Source of the DNA: Struthidea cinerea
Taxonomy: Eukaryota; Chordata; Aves; Passeriformes; Corcoracidae
Assembly (NCBI GenBank): GCA_013397865.1
Contig: VZTI01003934.1
Coordinates: forward strand, 658,412 to 722,411
DNA length: 64,000 bases
Direction of reading: 5' to 3'
Position 1 is the stretch's first letter; each line of letters opens with the position of its first letter. The notes beneath the pieces were generated by a model, which was not told the origin of the DNA, did no database searches, and was given only the letters and a program-made list of their open reading frames with translations. Shown piece by piece: positions 1 through 13,256 of the stretch. Both the position numbers and the translations under genes were made by a program.

Positions 1-128
1 GGTGTTTGATCTGCTTCATGGTGGAGGGTCTCAGCTGGTTCATCCATGAGGTGGGGCAGCTCCCTGGGCAGGTTGCCGGAGGGCTCTGGGAACAGCTGAA
101 TAAAGAGGTGTGACAGTGTCCTGGCACC
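1..128 (-). CDS. Possible cut-off exon of an unidentified gene
   Basis: Read on the minus strand, a splice-acceptor-like TTTACAG ends at 129. It is followed by 128 bases to the window edge that stay open in one frame, beginning GARTLSHLFIQLFPEPSGNL and continuing to a region rich in P, H and E. The composition is more protein-like than the flanking DNA. A second minus frame and one plus frame are also open, and the acceptor's pyrimidine tract is weak. I do not recognise the product. By synteny, SPINT1 might be expected beyond this edge, but the peptide does not resemble it as I recall it. It may be chance. Confidence 0.22.
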
Positions 129-1213
129 CTGTAAACACAGCCAGCCTGATTTCTGTTCCTCTGAACTGCACTGCTCACACGTATCCTTCTAAATGGTATA
201 GGGCAATAATGCTGCAGACCTTTAACCAGTCAGGAATGAACTGCAAACCAAGCATTGATAATATATAGTCTGATAGCAGTTTATGATGCCTCAGCAGGTA
301 CACCTGTTTACCATGAATACTTTTCTGTGGGAAGGAGGTGGTGCTATATCCCTAGTCAAGCCTTCCCTTGCAGTGCCATCACATCAAATACTGTAATTTT
401 TAGCTAATATGAGCACAGATATTTTCTTTTATCCTGGAGGTTCCTTGCTCAAATAATTTCAAATTCATGTCACTGGGATTTCTACAGAAATTTTTGAGAG
501 AGCTGGAGTAAACCTACGGAATGCAGAATGAAAAATGGAACTGCTGAGCCCAACTTTGAGTTGCAGTGTCATTTCCTGACCTACTGCTGTAAAATAGTGG
601 ATGAACTGCCTGATTCCACACAGCTTCTTATCTGTGCTGGGTCCAGTGCTTTAGCTGGAAAATGCCTAATGTACCATCTCAATGAGAGCTAAACCCTGTA
701 GCTGCAGGCAGTTTACTGAGTATGAACTGCAGCAGGATTCAATGCATTATGTATGGATCAGCCCTCTGGAATTGCACATGCATGTAAGTTATGCCTGTAG
801 GAAAACAGTAACTTAAAACCTCCTTCTTCCCCACCTCTTGGAGCTGACTTGCGTTAAATATTAACAAACATGGTTCATCAATTCCTTAGTTCACTTGGCT
901 TCTTTTAACAGCAGATGTTATTACAACAACTCTGCCTGCCTCCCTGCTCCTGTCAGCACATCTGATGGTGAAACCCAAGAATCTGTGGCTGTAACTCTGC
1001 CTGCAGAGCCTCACTCCTGCCCCAGCCCTGTGGTCACCCCCAACTCCCTCCGTGGGATCACCAGTGCCTTCCATCTTTGGTGCCTGTAACTAGCTTGTGC
1101 TGGGAGACACTGGTTGCTGAGAGGCTTCAGTTAAAGGAGACAGAGAAAAGGTGTGAGAAAAGGTGAGCCCAGAGGAAGGTGAGTTCCTGCTGTCAGAGGA
1201 GGAGGTGGTGAGG
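129..1213. other. Upstream region of PPP1R14D
   Basis: This is unique-looking, moderately AT-rich DNA before the first coding exon of PPP1R14D. It presumably contains the promoter and any 5' UTR exon, but I see no convincing TATA box or CpG island. Short open frames on both strands at 886-1089 have no recognisable content. Confidence 0.5.
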
Positions 1214-1396
1214 ATGGCCAGCAACTCCAGTGCTCTGCCCCGGGTGACTTTCCAGGCGCCAGAGAAACCTGGGGAGGAATCATCACACAGGAAACTGGGC
1301 AAGTTGACCATAAAGTACAACCGCAAAGACCTACAGCGCTGGCTAGACCTGGAGGAATGGATCAATGCCCAGCTGCAGGAGCTGTACCAATGCCGG
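1214..1396 (+). CDS. PPP1R14D: PPP1R14D coding exon 1
   Basis: This exon encodes residues 1-61, including the inhibitory Thr32 and the following conserved helix. It ends at CGG before a GTGAGT donor. Confidence 0.85.
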
Positions 1397-4300
1397 GTGA
1401 GTAGCTGGGGCAAATCAGCCCCTTGTTTGTCAGGTGAATGGGTCTAGAGGCCCTGTGTGCTGGGACAGAGGTTTGCTTGCTCTGCCTCACTGGAAATATT
1501 TCCTCATCGTCAACTTTCAGCAGATATCTCCATGCCCCCACTGCAGCACTCTCTGACTGGTGTGTTGGCAGGCAGAGAAGCTTGCACTGATGCAATCCAG
1601 CTGGCTTTGAGTGCCTGGTGCTGCACCCACTGAGGGGGTGTAGCTATTGCTCAGCATGAGTAGCACAACCCAGAGAGATGTATAAACCCAGGATGCTTCT
1701 TGTTGCTGAATTACGTGTGGTGAGTGGCTTTGCAGTGAGCAGTATCCAAGCTGGCTGAGTTAGAGTGATCAGTGTATCTCTGTTCCTCTTTGATGCAGCA
1801 GTGAGGCTCTCCCAGCTGTTTGAATGAGACACTTCAGAATGTGCTGTAACTGCAGTGTCTGGACTCACTGCTGGCAGCAGGGAAGAATGGGAAAAAAAAT
1901 CTTTGCTCAAATGTAGAGATCTTATGCCTTCATCTTCACCAATCCCCAGAGCTGTCTCCCTTGCCTGAGCTTCCCTTTGCACCAGGAATAGTCCCTCCCA
2001 AATTCTTCCTGCCTGCCTGCGAGCTGCCCCAGTAGGAAAGATCCAGGAATGCCTACATCCAGTACCTGAATGGTACAGGTCTTTACTTCAGCTAACCACT
2101 GGGTTAGTGACATTCAAGTTCCAGCACTGCCTGGGTATACTGAAATTTTAACCCTGTGCTATAGATTCTATTCATATATTGTCCTTAGATGCATGACACG
2201 CTGGGTGCTTTCAGAAGCCATAGTACTCTTCTGTGTTTGAGACAAACCTTTGGAGTGTGGTACAGTAAAAGATGAAAGGCTTTCTGCCATTGTACATCGT
2301 GATCTTAAACCCATTTAAATAGCCTGACTAAGGGTTTTGCTTTTCTCTCTAGGGCAGTGGCTGATACAGTAAGAGAACACAGCTTTCTTGGCTCACAGAG
2401 CATCTCCATCAGTACATCTTCAACAGATAACACAGACGGGTTTAACAAATTGTGTAAAACAGCTTATTTATGTCCTGGATGGGGACGGACTAAATGAACT
2501 GCCAAGCCCTCTCTGTCCTGTTTTCCGTATTTGCACCCCAGCGCAGTGTTAAGCACACTTTTGAGATACGAGGAAATAAGAGCTGATGATTGCTTAGAGT
2601 CTTCCGCTCTGAGCATCAGCAGTTTCAAATTGCAATCAACCGTGGAAGTGGACATGTTAGAACAGCCCAGGAAAGGTCGGTCTTGTGCTACGTTGCCATG
2701 ATGGTACAGAGAAATTTTTGCCTGCCCAGGCTGATTTTCTGGGCCTGAGAGCTGTAGAATGATGTCACCTCCACAGCTGAAGACCCAGACTGCAGGAACT
2801 GCTTCTGAGCCTGTTCTTGTTATTGCTGTTGTTTTTTATTATTATTATTATCATCATTTTCTGTGTGACTGCTTCCTATTTGATATTTGTGGGAATGTAC
2901 CATATTCTCATGCCATGCTGGAAGATAAAAACAGTTCATTTCTGTTTCAATTTATGCCTTATGCAAAGAAAAGGCAGAAAACAAATATGGAGAAAAAGTC
3001 CTTCCTTCTGCTGCAAATGCATGGCTCCTCTGAAAATGAGTATATTATTGCTTCTGTTCTGTTAATTAACTTTCTTAGATTTCCCAAACATAGCTTGTTT
3101 AGTAAAAATGATTAATCTCTTCAAGTTAGTTGTGAATTTCCAGTTGTTATCTATAGCTTATAAAATTATAGCAATAAATTCTCAGCTGTATCTTAGGCCT
3201 CTTGATAATGCATTTTGAAACATTATACAGTGCACATGTGAGCAAAAGGTACCAGCAGACCCAATCAGACAGGCGAAATGCAGTGTGTCTGCAAAGTGCT
3301 AGCGTGGTAGTCCTGGTGGGTGGAGGCTGTTCAAAAGAGTGGCAGTGACAATATCGCTCCCCAACCATTAAACTGGCATTTAAGGGACTGTCCCTGGAGT
3401 TGGTAGCTCAGTTCAGAGACTCCTTTGCCTGACTCTTGAGGTTTGCCAGAGGTAAGCAGGGAGAATGGCTGCTGCTTTGATTAACAGAACATCTTGCCCT
3501 TTGGAGAATTACTGCAGTTTTAAAGAGTTACATTTTTGGCACTTTTTTTTCTGAGACACACAAGAAGCACTTGGTATGACCAATAACATGACCCAAGATG
3601 GGGCTCCCCATGTGCTACTCTTACTTGCTGAAGTCTACACAGATAGACCTTTACACTTGTAAAGGTGTCAGGAAAACAAGTCAGGTTATGTTATCACTTC
3701 TGTTTTTCAGAGAATTAAGAGCTGTTTACTGCCATCAGAGTAGCTGCCCAAAGGGGATATTTTTTTTCCCTGCTGCAAAATCCCAGCAGGCACAAGTGAG
3801 AAACCCAGCCATGCCCTTACAGGAACAGATTGCCAGTGGATTGCCCTTGCTAGTATCTCTTCAGCACAACAGATTTCCCTGCTTCTAGATGTATTCAGGC
3901 CAGCATATGAACTATATATCATAATGCTGTGGCAGGTCAGAGACTGTTAATAGGGTCTCTTCAAATACATATATGTGCCACGGTAAATTACTTGTAATCA
4001 CCCAGGTGTCTAGCATGTCCAGCAGGTCATCCTGCTCTCCTCTGTGCATTGTGACAAGACTATTTAGTTGCCCTGCTGCTTTGGGCTTCCTTGGATCCAT
4101 CAATTTCCATCACATGGTCTCTTTTTTACCTCTTTCTTTGCTCCAATTGTCCAGTGCAATGTTCCTGGGTGTCTTCCAGAGATTCAAATGCCAGCAAGGT
4201 TAGTTCAAACATCACCTCCTGATACAGGGAATGCTATGATGTTTACTGTCATGAGGCTTTTTTGCAACAAAACTAAGATTCTGTGATTTTCAAGATGATT

Positions 4301-7300
4301 CCATGTGGAAGTCAGAACAGCATCCACACTAGAACTAAAAAGCCACAGGGATTTCCTACCCTATCTCGCCCTCCAAGCCTACTTAGCTTCTTAACCAGAG
4401 ACAAAGTCAGACTGGATCAACATGTGTTTTCTAAACAGTCACATGAAAACTATTAATTTTAAGAAGAAATACTGTGTAGGTCACAGTGCAATATATTTAA
4501 CTCTGGTTTCTTATTTATTGTTACGTCAGCTGTGTATCAAAGCTAAACAAAGGCTTCCAACTTCCTCTCTGGCATGGTACCAGTGACTGCTTGGGAAAAG
4601 TTTCTTTTTTTCCTTTAAGTATTGTCTTTATTGTTTAATGTTTTACATACACATCCATAAATGCCACAACCTGGCAATCAGGTACTGTGCTGTTCACCCA
4701 GTAACCTTATTCTGCTGATTACTATGCCAAAATACCACTAGTGTTGCGTTGTGAAAGATTCATTTTGCAAATACACTGGAAAAACACAGCCTGCTTTCCT
4801 TGTAGAGATTTGGGAAGCTAAAATGTGTCTGTGATGAACTTTACAAATGTTTCCAAGTAACACCCCCATGTAGTACAAGATTATTGCTCCAGTCACTAAA
4901 ACTTGGGGTCCCTCTTATATTAATGAAGATTATTATATCCCTCTCATGTTTGTTAGAGGAAGCTGGCAAAATATTATTAGGTCTTTCAACAGCGTAATTG
5001 TTTTTCTCTTCATTACTGCAAAAAGCCTCAGTATAAATACAAAGTATGGGAATGCAATTAGCATAAAAGCATAAAATCTCCTTCTATTAATTAAGCCTCT
5101 CTAAGATTAAGCCCAGTGGGGTTCTGTTTGGTGAACTCTTCATAGAGAAAGGGTGTCACAGGCTGGTGTACATGCCACTGCAGTTTGATATCCCTGAAAT
5201 GGTCTTCCAATGATGGGTGATGATCCCTGAGCAGTGTAGTGGCTGGAAAAGATGAAGAATATGTACATCAGGATGTGTGGCTGTAGCAGACACCACAAAT
5301 GGGCTGGAATCCATGCCTTCATTATAAGAACCTCCCTTTTTTGAGATGATTTATATCTTGACCTCAATTTTGCAGCATTGTTTTTTTGTAACTCAGCTGC
5401 TTAGGTCTTTAAAGATGGCTTCTAGAGTTCTTAGAAATTTGAAGTTTAATTAACTCTGGTGGTTTTTTTTCCTTTTTAGCTAAGAGAGGAAACAGAGGCA
5501 GCAGCTCCTGAACCACAAATTGATCTTGAAGATCTCCTGGAGGTCCCTAATGAAGAACAGAAATTAAAACTACAGGTGAGATAGAGGGACTTGGTGACTT
5601 TAAGTTAGGGACATTTTCTTCATAGAGACTAGTGGCGTGTATGGTAGAGAATAGGTGTTTGCAGTGTTGCACGATGCTTTCTTGTGCCTTCCTTTTTGTA
5701 GGGAGGGGAGAATTAGATCAACTCATAAAATACTAAAATGATGACTCCTTGTTTTTTTAGGAAATCCTTCATGAATGCTCCAGCCCCACAGAGGTGAGCG
5801 AAGCACCATATATATTTACATGTATACATGTTATACTATTCTGTTACAGAGTCTTTGCTGCTGCTTGGCTGAGTAGCCAAGACACTACTGTGCTGCAGAT
5901 TTGTTTAATCATAATGGGAGGTGTTTGCCACTTCATTCTGTGATTGTAAAATTACATACAAATGCACATGGATGAGCTGAAGGCAGAGCATGGAGCAAAT
6001 AAGGAAACATGCTTTACAATCAGAGGAAGTTCTTTCCATGCTTTGGACATCCTAAGCTGATCAGTCTCAGTTGCTATTTGATCCTCAGTGTAGAAAAGCC
6101 ACCGACAGTGACATAGCTCACATAACCATTTTTTACACTGTTAACTAAATGCATTCTTAGCTTAAAACACTCTAGGATTATGAATGACATGAATGTAGAG
6201 TGGCCCTTAGGTTGGACTGGGCAGATAATTGCTGAGCACTGGCCATGTAGGTTAGTTTTACGTAGGGCTTTTTTTCCCCTATGTGAACTTTACAAGTTTT
6301 GACTTTGAATTAAACAGTTGAATCCCACAATTTAGTCCAGAGGATTGGAGGCAATACTGTGTGCATGCACCACGCAGGGATTGCCTTTGCTGCACTGTAC
6401 ATCTGTGCAAAATGGGGTCCCCACCACTGCTTCAGCTACATGCACTGCATGTGAACACTCTGCTTGCACACCAACCATCAGACCCCATGTGTTGTCAAGC
6501 TGATGTGGCTGTGCAGTGACGAACATACAGAAAATGAGGTGAATGCATGACTATCACTGAAATTAAACTGGGCTGTAGCAATCATTACAGATATTCTCCT
6601 AGCAGGGTTTCAACAAAGCTGGCACTATAGAAATAGTTTTCAGAGTGTCTGAATGTCAGAACTAAGGCAAGAATCCCACATTCCCAGAGTGGTAACTGAA
6701 GAGAGTTTGCTCTGTGAAGTCATAAGCCATGGAAGTGTCTTGTGGACAGCACAGTACCTGTTGAATACAGATACTGCTGCCCCATTGGCAAAAACACCTA
6801 CTTTCACCCTGGGGATCTTGAATCTAGTCCCCTTGAAAGATCACAGCAACCTAAATGCAGAAAGCAGACAAGAGACTGAAAGGACTGACTGAAAAGGAAT
6901 TTATGATCCTAGGCATTTAGTTCCAGAGCATGTTGTGGCAATCTCTGATCACCCAAGTGAGGAAGCTGGGCTTCCACACAGCACAAATGGTAACAAGCTG
7001 CAATACTTCCAGTGACCTTGCCTAATTACAAGAACATGAAGCTATGTCTTTGGGTAAGAAAGGCTGCACACTTCTTTATGGTGATGTTACTTGCCATGCA
7101 GAGGGTAAAGTTTGCACTTGTCACATTGCCTTCTGCTTGGAATAACCAGATAGGCCAGTTTAGTTCATAGTCCTTGGCTGTGTCAGCAAAGTATTCAGGG
7201 TTTATCTCCATTAACTGCTCATCTATCTGCTCTGCCTGTCCTCAACCCCTGCTCAATGTTATCATTAGTCCTACGTGTTTTGCTCCACCTCTTCTCTGCC

Positions 7301-7862
7301 AGCCGCTTCCTTGTAGAACTGGCACAGCTCCAGGATGATTTGCAATCCACAACATGGAGCTTTACTGGTTCAACAAGAGGGACAGCTTGCTTTGCCCTAG
7401 ATTGGGAGGGCAGCAGAAGTGGGCAGGAGGTTATGGTGGCAACAGGAAGCAGTGGAACCTAAAAGAGTACAACAGCATCCTGAGGTCATCTCACAGTGGG
7501 AAAAGCAGGTATCTGGGATGAAGAGGGGCAGGCTAGCTCCTGAGGAGAAAGTAAACATGGCTGTTCCAAGGGGAGACAGAGGAAGGGAAGTAGAGGAGCT
7601 TTTAGACCCTTCTCATCCCTCACAAGGTCTCCTTTCCTAAGCTAAAAGATAGGTTTGCTCAATATATGTCAAAATTCCGTTTTCTGCTCAGTGTGAGGGT
7701 GAATGTGGGGATGATGGAAACATCATAGTACTCTTTGGGCTGGTGAGTGCTGTCATTAATATGACATCCTTCTTCAACCAATTCTTATTGCAGGACTTCA
7801 TTACGGAATTGCTTAGTCGATTGAGAGGTCTCCGGAGAGTCACCAATCCTCAGAAGAAATGA
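1214..7862 (+). CDS. PPP1R14D: Protein phosphatase 1 regulatory inhibitor subunit 14D
   Basis: This is a member of the CPI-17/PHI-1/KEPI/GBPI family, which inhibits the PP1 catalytic subunit when its inhibitory threonine is phosphorylated. The coding exons are 1214-1396, 5480-5575, 5761-5793 and 7794-7862 (stop TGA), totalling 381 bases and 126 aa. All junctions are GT-AG in phase 0. Residues 30-44 (KLTIKYNRKDLQRWL) match the family's phospho-motif, with Thr32 at the position of the regulatory threonine. The next part, EEWINAQLQELYQ, is the conserved helix, IDLEDLLEV in exon 2 is the acidic helix, and the C-terminus ends NPQKK as in relatives. I chose the first in-frame ATG, in context AGGATGG; the upstream frame is open to 1157 without an ATG. 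The D paralogue is assigned from the KYxRxxLQRWL wording and from convergent pairing with ZFYVE19. Divergence at the N-terminus leaves some paralogue doubt. Confidence 0.9.
1397..5479 (+). other. PPP1R14D intron 1
   Basis: This is a 4.1-kb GT-AG intron ending in a T-rich tract and TTTTTAG. It holds a short TTA/TCA trinucleotide run near 2836-2855. I recognise no exon or interspersed repeat in it. Confidence 0.75.
2836..2855. repeat. TTA/TCA trinucleotide microsatellite
   Basis: About seven tandem trinucleotides, mostly TTA with terminal TCA units, lie inside PPP1R14D intron 1. They create low-complexity Ile/Tyr runs in all plus frames, which are not coding. Confidence 0.8.
5480..5575 (+). 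CDS. PPP1R14D: PPP1R14D coding exon 2
   Basis: This exon encodes residues 62-93 with the acidic IDLEDLLEV helix. It has a strong polypyrimidine acceptor and a CAG/GTGAGA donor. Confidence 0.85.
5761..5793 (+). CDS. PPP1R14D: PPP1R14D coding exon 3 (33-base exon)
   Basis: This small exon encodes EILHECSSPTE, residues 94-104. It corresponds to the family segment before the last helix (human EAILGNCPRPTE-like). It has a TTTTTTTAG acceptor and a GTGAGC donor, and the frame is preserved at both ends. Confidence 0.8.
5794..7793 (+). other. PPP1R14D intron 3
   Basis: This is a 2-kb GT-AG intron. Short plus-strand open frames at 6653-6892 and 7256-7640 lack recognisable domains and are taken as chance. 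Confidence 0.7.
7794..7862 (+). CDS. PPP1R14D: PPP1R14D terminal coding exon
   Basis: This exon encodes residues 105-126 (DFITELLSRLRGLRR, then VTNPQKK) and the TGA stop. This is the family's conserved C-terminal helix and tail. Confidence 0.88.
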   Translation, partial: DFITELLSRLRGLRRVTNPQKK

Positions 7863-8617
7863 CCTTGCTCACATGGAATGCCCAGCTTTGGTTACAAGGA
7901 AATGTGTATCTTCCTCACAAAAACCAGGACCAGCAACAGAACTTCTGAATATGTTTAGGACTTGTTGTTATTGAGAAACATCACCAAGTTGGTGAACTTT
8001 GCACCAGTGGTTTGAAGTCTCCACTCCTTCCAGATCTACACACACAGCAGGGAGCTAGATTGTACATTTTCCTGATTCTTAAAGAGTGTGTTAACCTGAG
8101 GAACAGGACAAGATGTTCCTCCTTTAGATTCTTCTAGGAATTTCCATGCTGGCCAAGGAGCACTGAATACAGTTCTCAGGAGCTCATCAAGACTTCTTTT
8201 TTTTCCGTCCACTGCAAGGAAAACAAGGCATTGGTTAGCACTCATTCATGAACATGGAAAATCAGCCACTGTTACGATGCACCTCATTTCAGTCTAGCTG
8301 GGACCCAGTTGTGATCTCCTGCCTGTTACTGCTGTACCTGACTCTACAGCATTGCACGTACTTTGTAAGTCTCACTAAGCCTCTGTTATTTATGAAGGTT
8401 GGACAGAAAATATACAATAGGATGGAAGGAAAATTTTTGAGTGCACCTGGTCTACTTAAGGGGAAGTTTGTGAAACAGCTGCTAAGGCTAATGGCTAATT
8501 TTTTTTCCTTTTTGTGGAATTTAAGACTTAAGATTTAGAAGCCTTTTCTAAAGGAACAAGGTCTGGGAATGATTTTTCTCCTAGTTCAAAAAGACGTTGG
8601 AAAAATATTTATTTTAT

Positions 8618-8623
8618 ATTAAA
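8618..8623 (+). terminator. Possible variant polyadenylation signal for PPP1R14D
   Basis: ATTAAA lies about 760 bases after the stop. It is the nearest AATAAA-like hexamer I noticed downstream, but the assignment is weak without transcript ends. Confidence 0.3.
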
Positions 8624-8718
8624 ACAGAGAAAACCAGCCATGCACTTCCTGCTTCTGCTCTCTCTTTAGATACTAATGAAACACTGAAGCAAAAAATACC
8701 TGCTCCCAACTTCCCTTC

Positions 8719-8748
8719 ATATATATATATATATGTGAGCATATATAT
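8719..8748. repeat. AT dinucleotide microsatellite
   Basis: Two short runs of alternating A and T are separated by GTGAGC in the intergenic DNA. Confidence 0.7.
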
Positions 8749-11700
8749 GGGAGCATCTTGAAGTGAGTCTTTTGCAGACAGGTTGGTCTCACAAATGAGC
8801 AGGGAAGTAGGACACAGTATCTCACTGCACAAACTCTTCTGGCTACAACTAATGTTTGCCTGGAAAAATACAGAGGAAACTACATCCAGCCTCTCAGCAA
8901 GTCAGTAACCTGACACATGTGACTAGGAAATAAGACAGCAAATGGAGGCTGATTGCTTAGGCAGAGCACTCTCACATTATGCCCTGTCCCTGCGCTGATG
9001 CCTGCACAACACAAGAGATGAGTCTGAGTCACATCCACGGGGGCTCCTATGGAGCAGTACATGCAAGGCCAGCTTTTGAGTACATCTTTTTTTTGTTTGG
9101 TAAGCCAGGGGCAGAAGGGACCAACTATGGAACCAGAGGGACGTGCAGGTTAGCTAACAAAGACAAACAAGGATTCCTGGGCTGAACCAGTAATATCTTA
9201 AACACATTAGTCCTTCCATCTTTATCAGTAGCAGAGTGATGACTATTTTGTTCTTCCCTCCTATTTTCCAGATGTCAGTGAACAAACTGTGGGTTGTGTC
9301 CTCTGAGAGGACAAAATCCAAGCAGCAGTAACAACTGTAAGGGCCTGCTTCCTTTCACACGCTGTTCTTGTATCTGACTGGAAGCTGGCAAGCCATGGAG
9401 CTCATGTCTTGTTCTAAGGCTGCTCCAAGATGTCATAAGCCTCACCCACTAGGCTGGAGAAATGATCTTTCTTTATCAGGTCCAATATATATCTATGGTA
9501 GTCCTGGGAACATGATTTTTGGCTTGAAAAGGGGCTAGTGGGACATGCTTACCCTCTTGCAATCTCAACTTCATAAGTAAAATAACAACAAAAAAATTAA
9601 ATCCAGAGCTGCAATGTTTGCAGATCTGGCTCTGCTTATGGATGACACCTGCTAAGACTCATGTATCACACCCCTCAAGAAAGGGGATCAGCATATTGAC
9701 AAAAAGCTCTGAGCACTGTTAAAAACAGCATCAAACAGAAGTTCAGGTGGAAGATCTAGGTGGACAGGCCATGAGCAGAGTGTCCTAAACTAGATGCAAT
9801 TAGCTACAGCACAGTAGTATAGGAGTCCACATTATTTACATACCCTACCAACAGGCTTTGTTTTATTCTGCTGAGCTGCAACAGCACAAAGACATGACAT
9901 GCTTCTCCTCTGGCCCAAGAGAAATATTTTCTTCCCCCTGGGCATTGTTCTGTATTTCTTCAATATGGAGTGATGCAAAAAGAATTTTCGTCCATGCTTT
10001 AAGGTTTTAACATTGTTAGAACCAAAGAAAAAGCAGATTCAGAAAACTCTGATTGACATTAGTTGTCTCTATGCTTATTCTGCAAGTAGCAGGAAAGGAG
10101 TAAGCTGCAGACCCTATCGTGTGCAGTTGGTTCTGATACATAAGGAATTCTGATAGATAGGATATTAGGAGAGCACTTCAACTGAGCACAGTGAGATCAG
10201 GGGAGCAAGGCAACACGTGGCCAGTGGTAGATGACTTCTCAGCTCACTGGTGCAAAAGAAAAAGCAACATAAGGCAATCTGAGCAACTTCTTTTTTGTTT
10301 AGTTCTAAAACAGTAGTAACTCATACTTGGTTTTATTTACATTTTGGGTATTCTCACCCTAGACCACAAGGATAGATTAAAATCAATGCTTGAAAAATTT
10401 TTTTACAAATATCTTCCATTAACTTTGCTGTTTCTCAGCACCACCACTAGCGTAAGTATGTAGATACTATCTAAGAATGTTGCTTTAAAGGTACTTTGCC
10501 CTCTTGATTATATCAAGATAACTCAATGTATGAAAGTTCATGTGCTTTTCTAATTTGAATTCTTGTTGGAGTGGAGCCTACATTTGATAATTCACATACA
10601 AAACATTTTGAGGGGGAAAGAAAATCTCATTGTCCCTTGTGACCTGCTACAAAGACAAGAGCAAACAAGCTGAATCTCTTTCTGGAAGACGCCAAGCTGT
10701 CTTCTGTCCTTGAACAGCTGACTGAAGTTGATCTGGTCTGACAGAAATTGATTGTTTACCAGAATCTTTGTTTACCAGCACCTTTTCAAAGACAAGGATA
10801 GGGAGTAAGCAACACAGCTAACAGTGCACTGCCCACTTAGAGGTCATGCAGCATTCTTCTATCACAACACAGATTGAGCTAGGTGTGCTTCCTGCAGACA
10901 GCTGCTCTGGATACCCCTATGCCCCTCCTACATGGAGCTCACTGAGGCAACAGCTACAGTGGGAATGACTTTTCAGGGGAAAGTGATTAGGCTACTACTA
11001 AAATGGCCCATTACATGCAGAAAGTGCAGCAGCCACAAAAACATCCATTAGTGGTGCAGGGAAAGCAGCAGCATGTGTCTGTATGACTGAAGAGACTCTT
11101 CCATGTATGACTAAGTTCTATTTCAGGTAATGGGTTGGGTGCATTTCTGGATTCCTTGGGATGGCCCCACAGAAACCAATCTGGGAATCTAAACAAACTG
11201 CTTCTGGCTGCAACCTGCTCCATTACTACTGATGTGAACAGGGCAGGGGTTATACAACAGAGGCTGCCTAACTGCAAGGGAGCTCAAAGTTTGGTTGTGG
11301 CTGATGAAGCATGCGAAATGTTGCAAGTATCACACCAGCTCATACTAAAAAAACCAGCAGCTGTAAATCAAGAAATAAAATTACTACTAACTGCTTGGAG
11401 AAGACACAGGCTGAAGCCCAAAGCAGTGGATCGATCTTAGGAGAGAAATAAGAGCAGATACTTGCTCCTTCCCCTGTATATGTAAAACATGAAGGATTTA
11501 AGCTCAGACAGAACTGGGCTGTCTTACTATCAGACTAATCACCCATGTCAAATAGCAATGAAAAAGTGTCAGTCCTATGATAACATAAAGAAAGAACAGC
11601 ATTTTGTTTTCATTTTTAAGACTGCAAGCTCCTCAGGGCTGTAACTTACTTAAATTTTGTGTAACACAGGGTTAATTGTGAGCTCTTGCATCAGAACAAC

Positions 11701-12739
11701 TCACATAGTTTTCCCATCTAGCTGTCCCAAGGAGATAGGCACTGGTGAAGCAAGGACTGCCAGGAGAAAGAAGATCCTCCACAGAAGTCAGGTTTTGCCA
11801 CCCCTTCCTAAGAAAAAGTTTAGATGGCACTGCTGGATATGCTTGCCATTTTTAGTGTGTTAACCTAAAGTATTACTATTCTTCATTGCTTGAATCAGGT
11901 TTCTGTTGAAGAGCCTGATCCAGAGCAGCACGTTAGCAGAAACCCACCTTCAACAGTGGTTTAATTCATTTGCCGTCCTCTGACCAGAAGTGACAGAGGT
12001 GCAGGCCAACACTGTTTCGCCACTTCACCTGCAAGGCAGTGACCGTAAGCACGGGGGCAAGGCAGACAGCTGGGAGTGGCAGTGTCAAACCAGACAGGCA
12101 AGATTCATTGGAAACTCCCTGTCAAGGGCAAATCCTTTATTTTGTTGCAATTGGAATTTGTCAACTTTAGAGAGCTCTCTCCGAAGTCACATTGTTTGGA
12201 AAGAGCTCATCCTGATGGAATAACAGAGCCTGTTTACAGCAAATTTAGTTGGGTGTTCTGGGCACTGGCAAGTGCCACTTGCATCTGGATTGTCTCCCAG
12301 GAGGGATATGGATGTATGCAACTGAGCTTCTCTCATAACCAGAGAATGAGCATCGCACAGGTAACACCTTTGTCCTACCAGGGGACCAAATAATAAACAA
12401 AATCAAATCCTGCTTTCAGACTAATACACAACTATTTCAGGCTGACAGGTTGCTCTCACAGACCACGTGACCTTGGCACAGCCACTACAGGCCACAACAC
12501 TGTATCAGTAGCAGATTACCTTTTCAAAGGATCCTTCCTTTCAAGTCGGTGAGCAACACTGCCCTGCATCTTTTCCAGACACACCACAGGAACATTTTTG
12601 ATGACTTCACTATTCTTCATTTCTTTCCCTAAGTCACTTGCCACTAGGACTAACATACCATAATAAGAAAGCAACACTTTGTAAAGGGCTATCAGGCATT
12701 TTCAGGAGAGACTTTAACCACAGGCCTCTGTAAACAATT

Positions 12740-12745
12740 TTTATT
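12740..12745 (-). terminator. Candidate polyadenylation signal of ZFYVE19
   Basis: AATAAA on the minus strand lies about 440 bases beyond the ZFYVE19 stop and is the first canonical hexamer I found. A second occurs at 12136-12141. Confidence 0.4.
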
Positions 12746-13183
12746 ATGCTTTGAAAGTTCTCATCACACACGTGATCACAATGCAGACATTTTTCTCAGT
12801 GCAAAGTGCTTTGCTGCCTGTTGAACCAGTGTATAAGCTGTTAGTAAAAGCAGGAAGTTATTTATCAGCCAGTCAGTACTGCCTTAAACATACATCTTTA
12901 CTGCTACCCACATTGCTTTACCATCTGTATTTATGGACTTGTATCCACCTCCTCGTATCAAATCCTCATTTATCCCCAAGCATGCACAGCAAACCCTGCA
13001 CTTCTCAGGTGTACTTGTGAAGACAAAGTCACATGCCCTCCAAGCCTCTCTCAGATTACAGCACATCCTTTAACTGTCCAAAACATCACCCGTTTTGGCT
13101 GCAAATCCACTTGGATTCTTCCCATCTGGCCGGCTCCTCTGTTTTCCATTCTGCAGCTCCTTTTCTGCCCATGAAGAGTGTGA

Positions 13184-13256
13184 TCACTTCTGTTTGCAAG
13201 GAAGATGATAGCGGGAGGTGTGGTGGTCCTTCAGGTCAAACTCCTCATGGCCTTCC
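13184..13256 (-). CDS. ZFYVE19: ZFYVE19 terminal coding exon 11
   Basis: This exon encodes the last 23 residues, beginning EGHEEFDLKDHHTS, with the final His ligands of the B-box-like finger and a TGA stop. The codon split across the preceding junction reads Trp, where I recall Arg in human CFREGH. Confidence 0.88.

Larger units (their letters stand above)
7863..13183. other. Intergenic region between convergent PPP1R14D and ZFYVE19
   Basis: This 5.3-kb stretch contains the 3' UTRs of both genes at its two ends. Between them I see a short AT dinucleotide run near 8720 and unique-looking DNA. Scattered open frames of 60-105 codons show no domain, signal peptide or splice pattern that I can support. 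Confidence 0.6.

Noticed and set aside
2817..3115. Open frames with Ile/Tyr runs near 2.8 kb
   Set aside because: They are produced by a trinucleotide microsatellite inside an intron.
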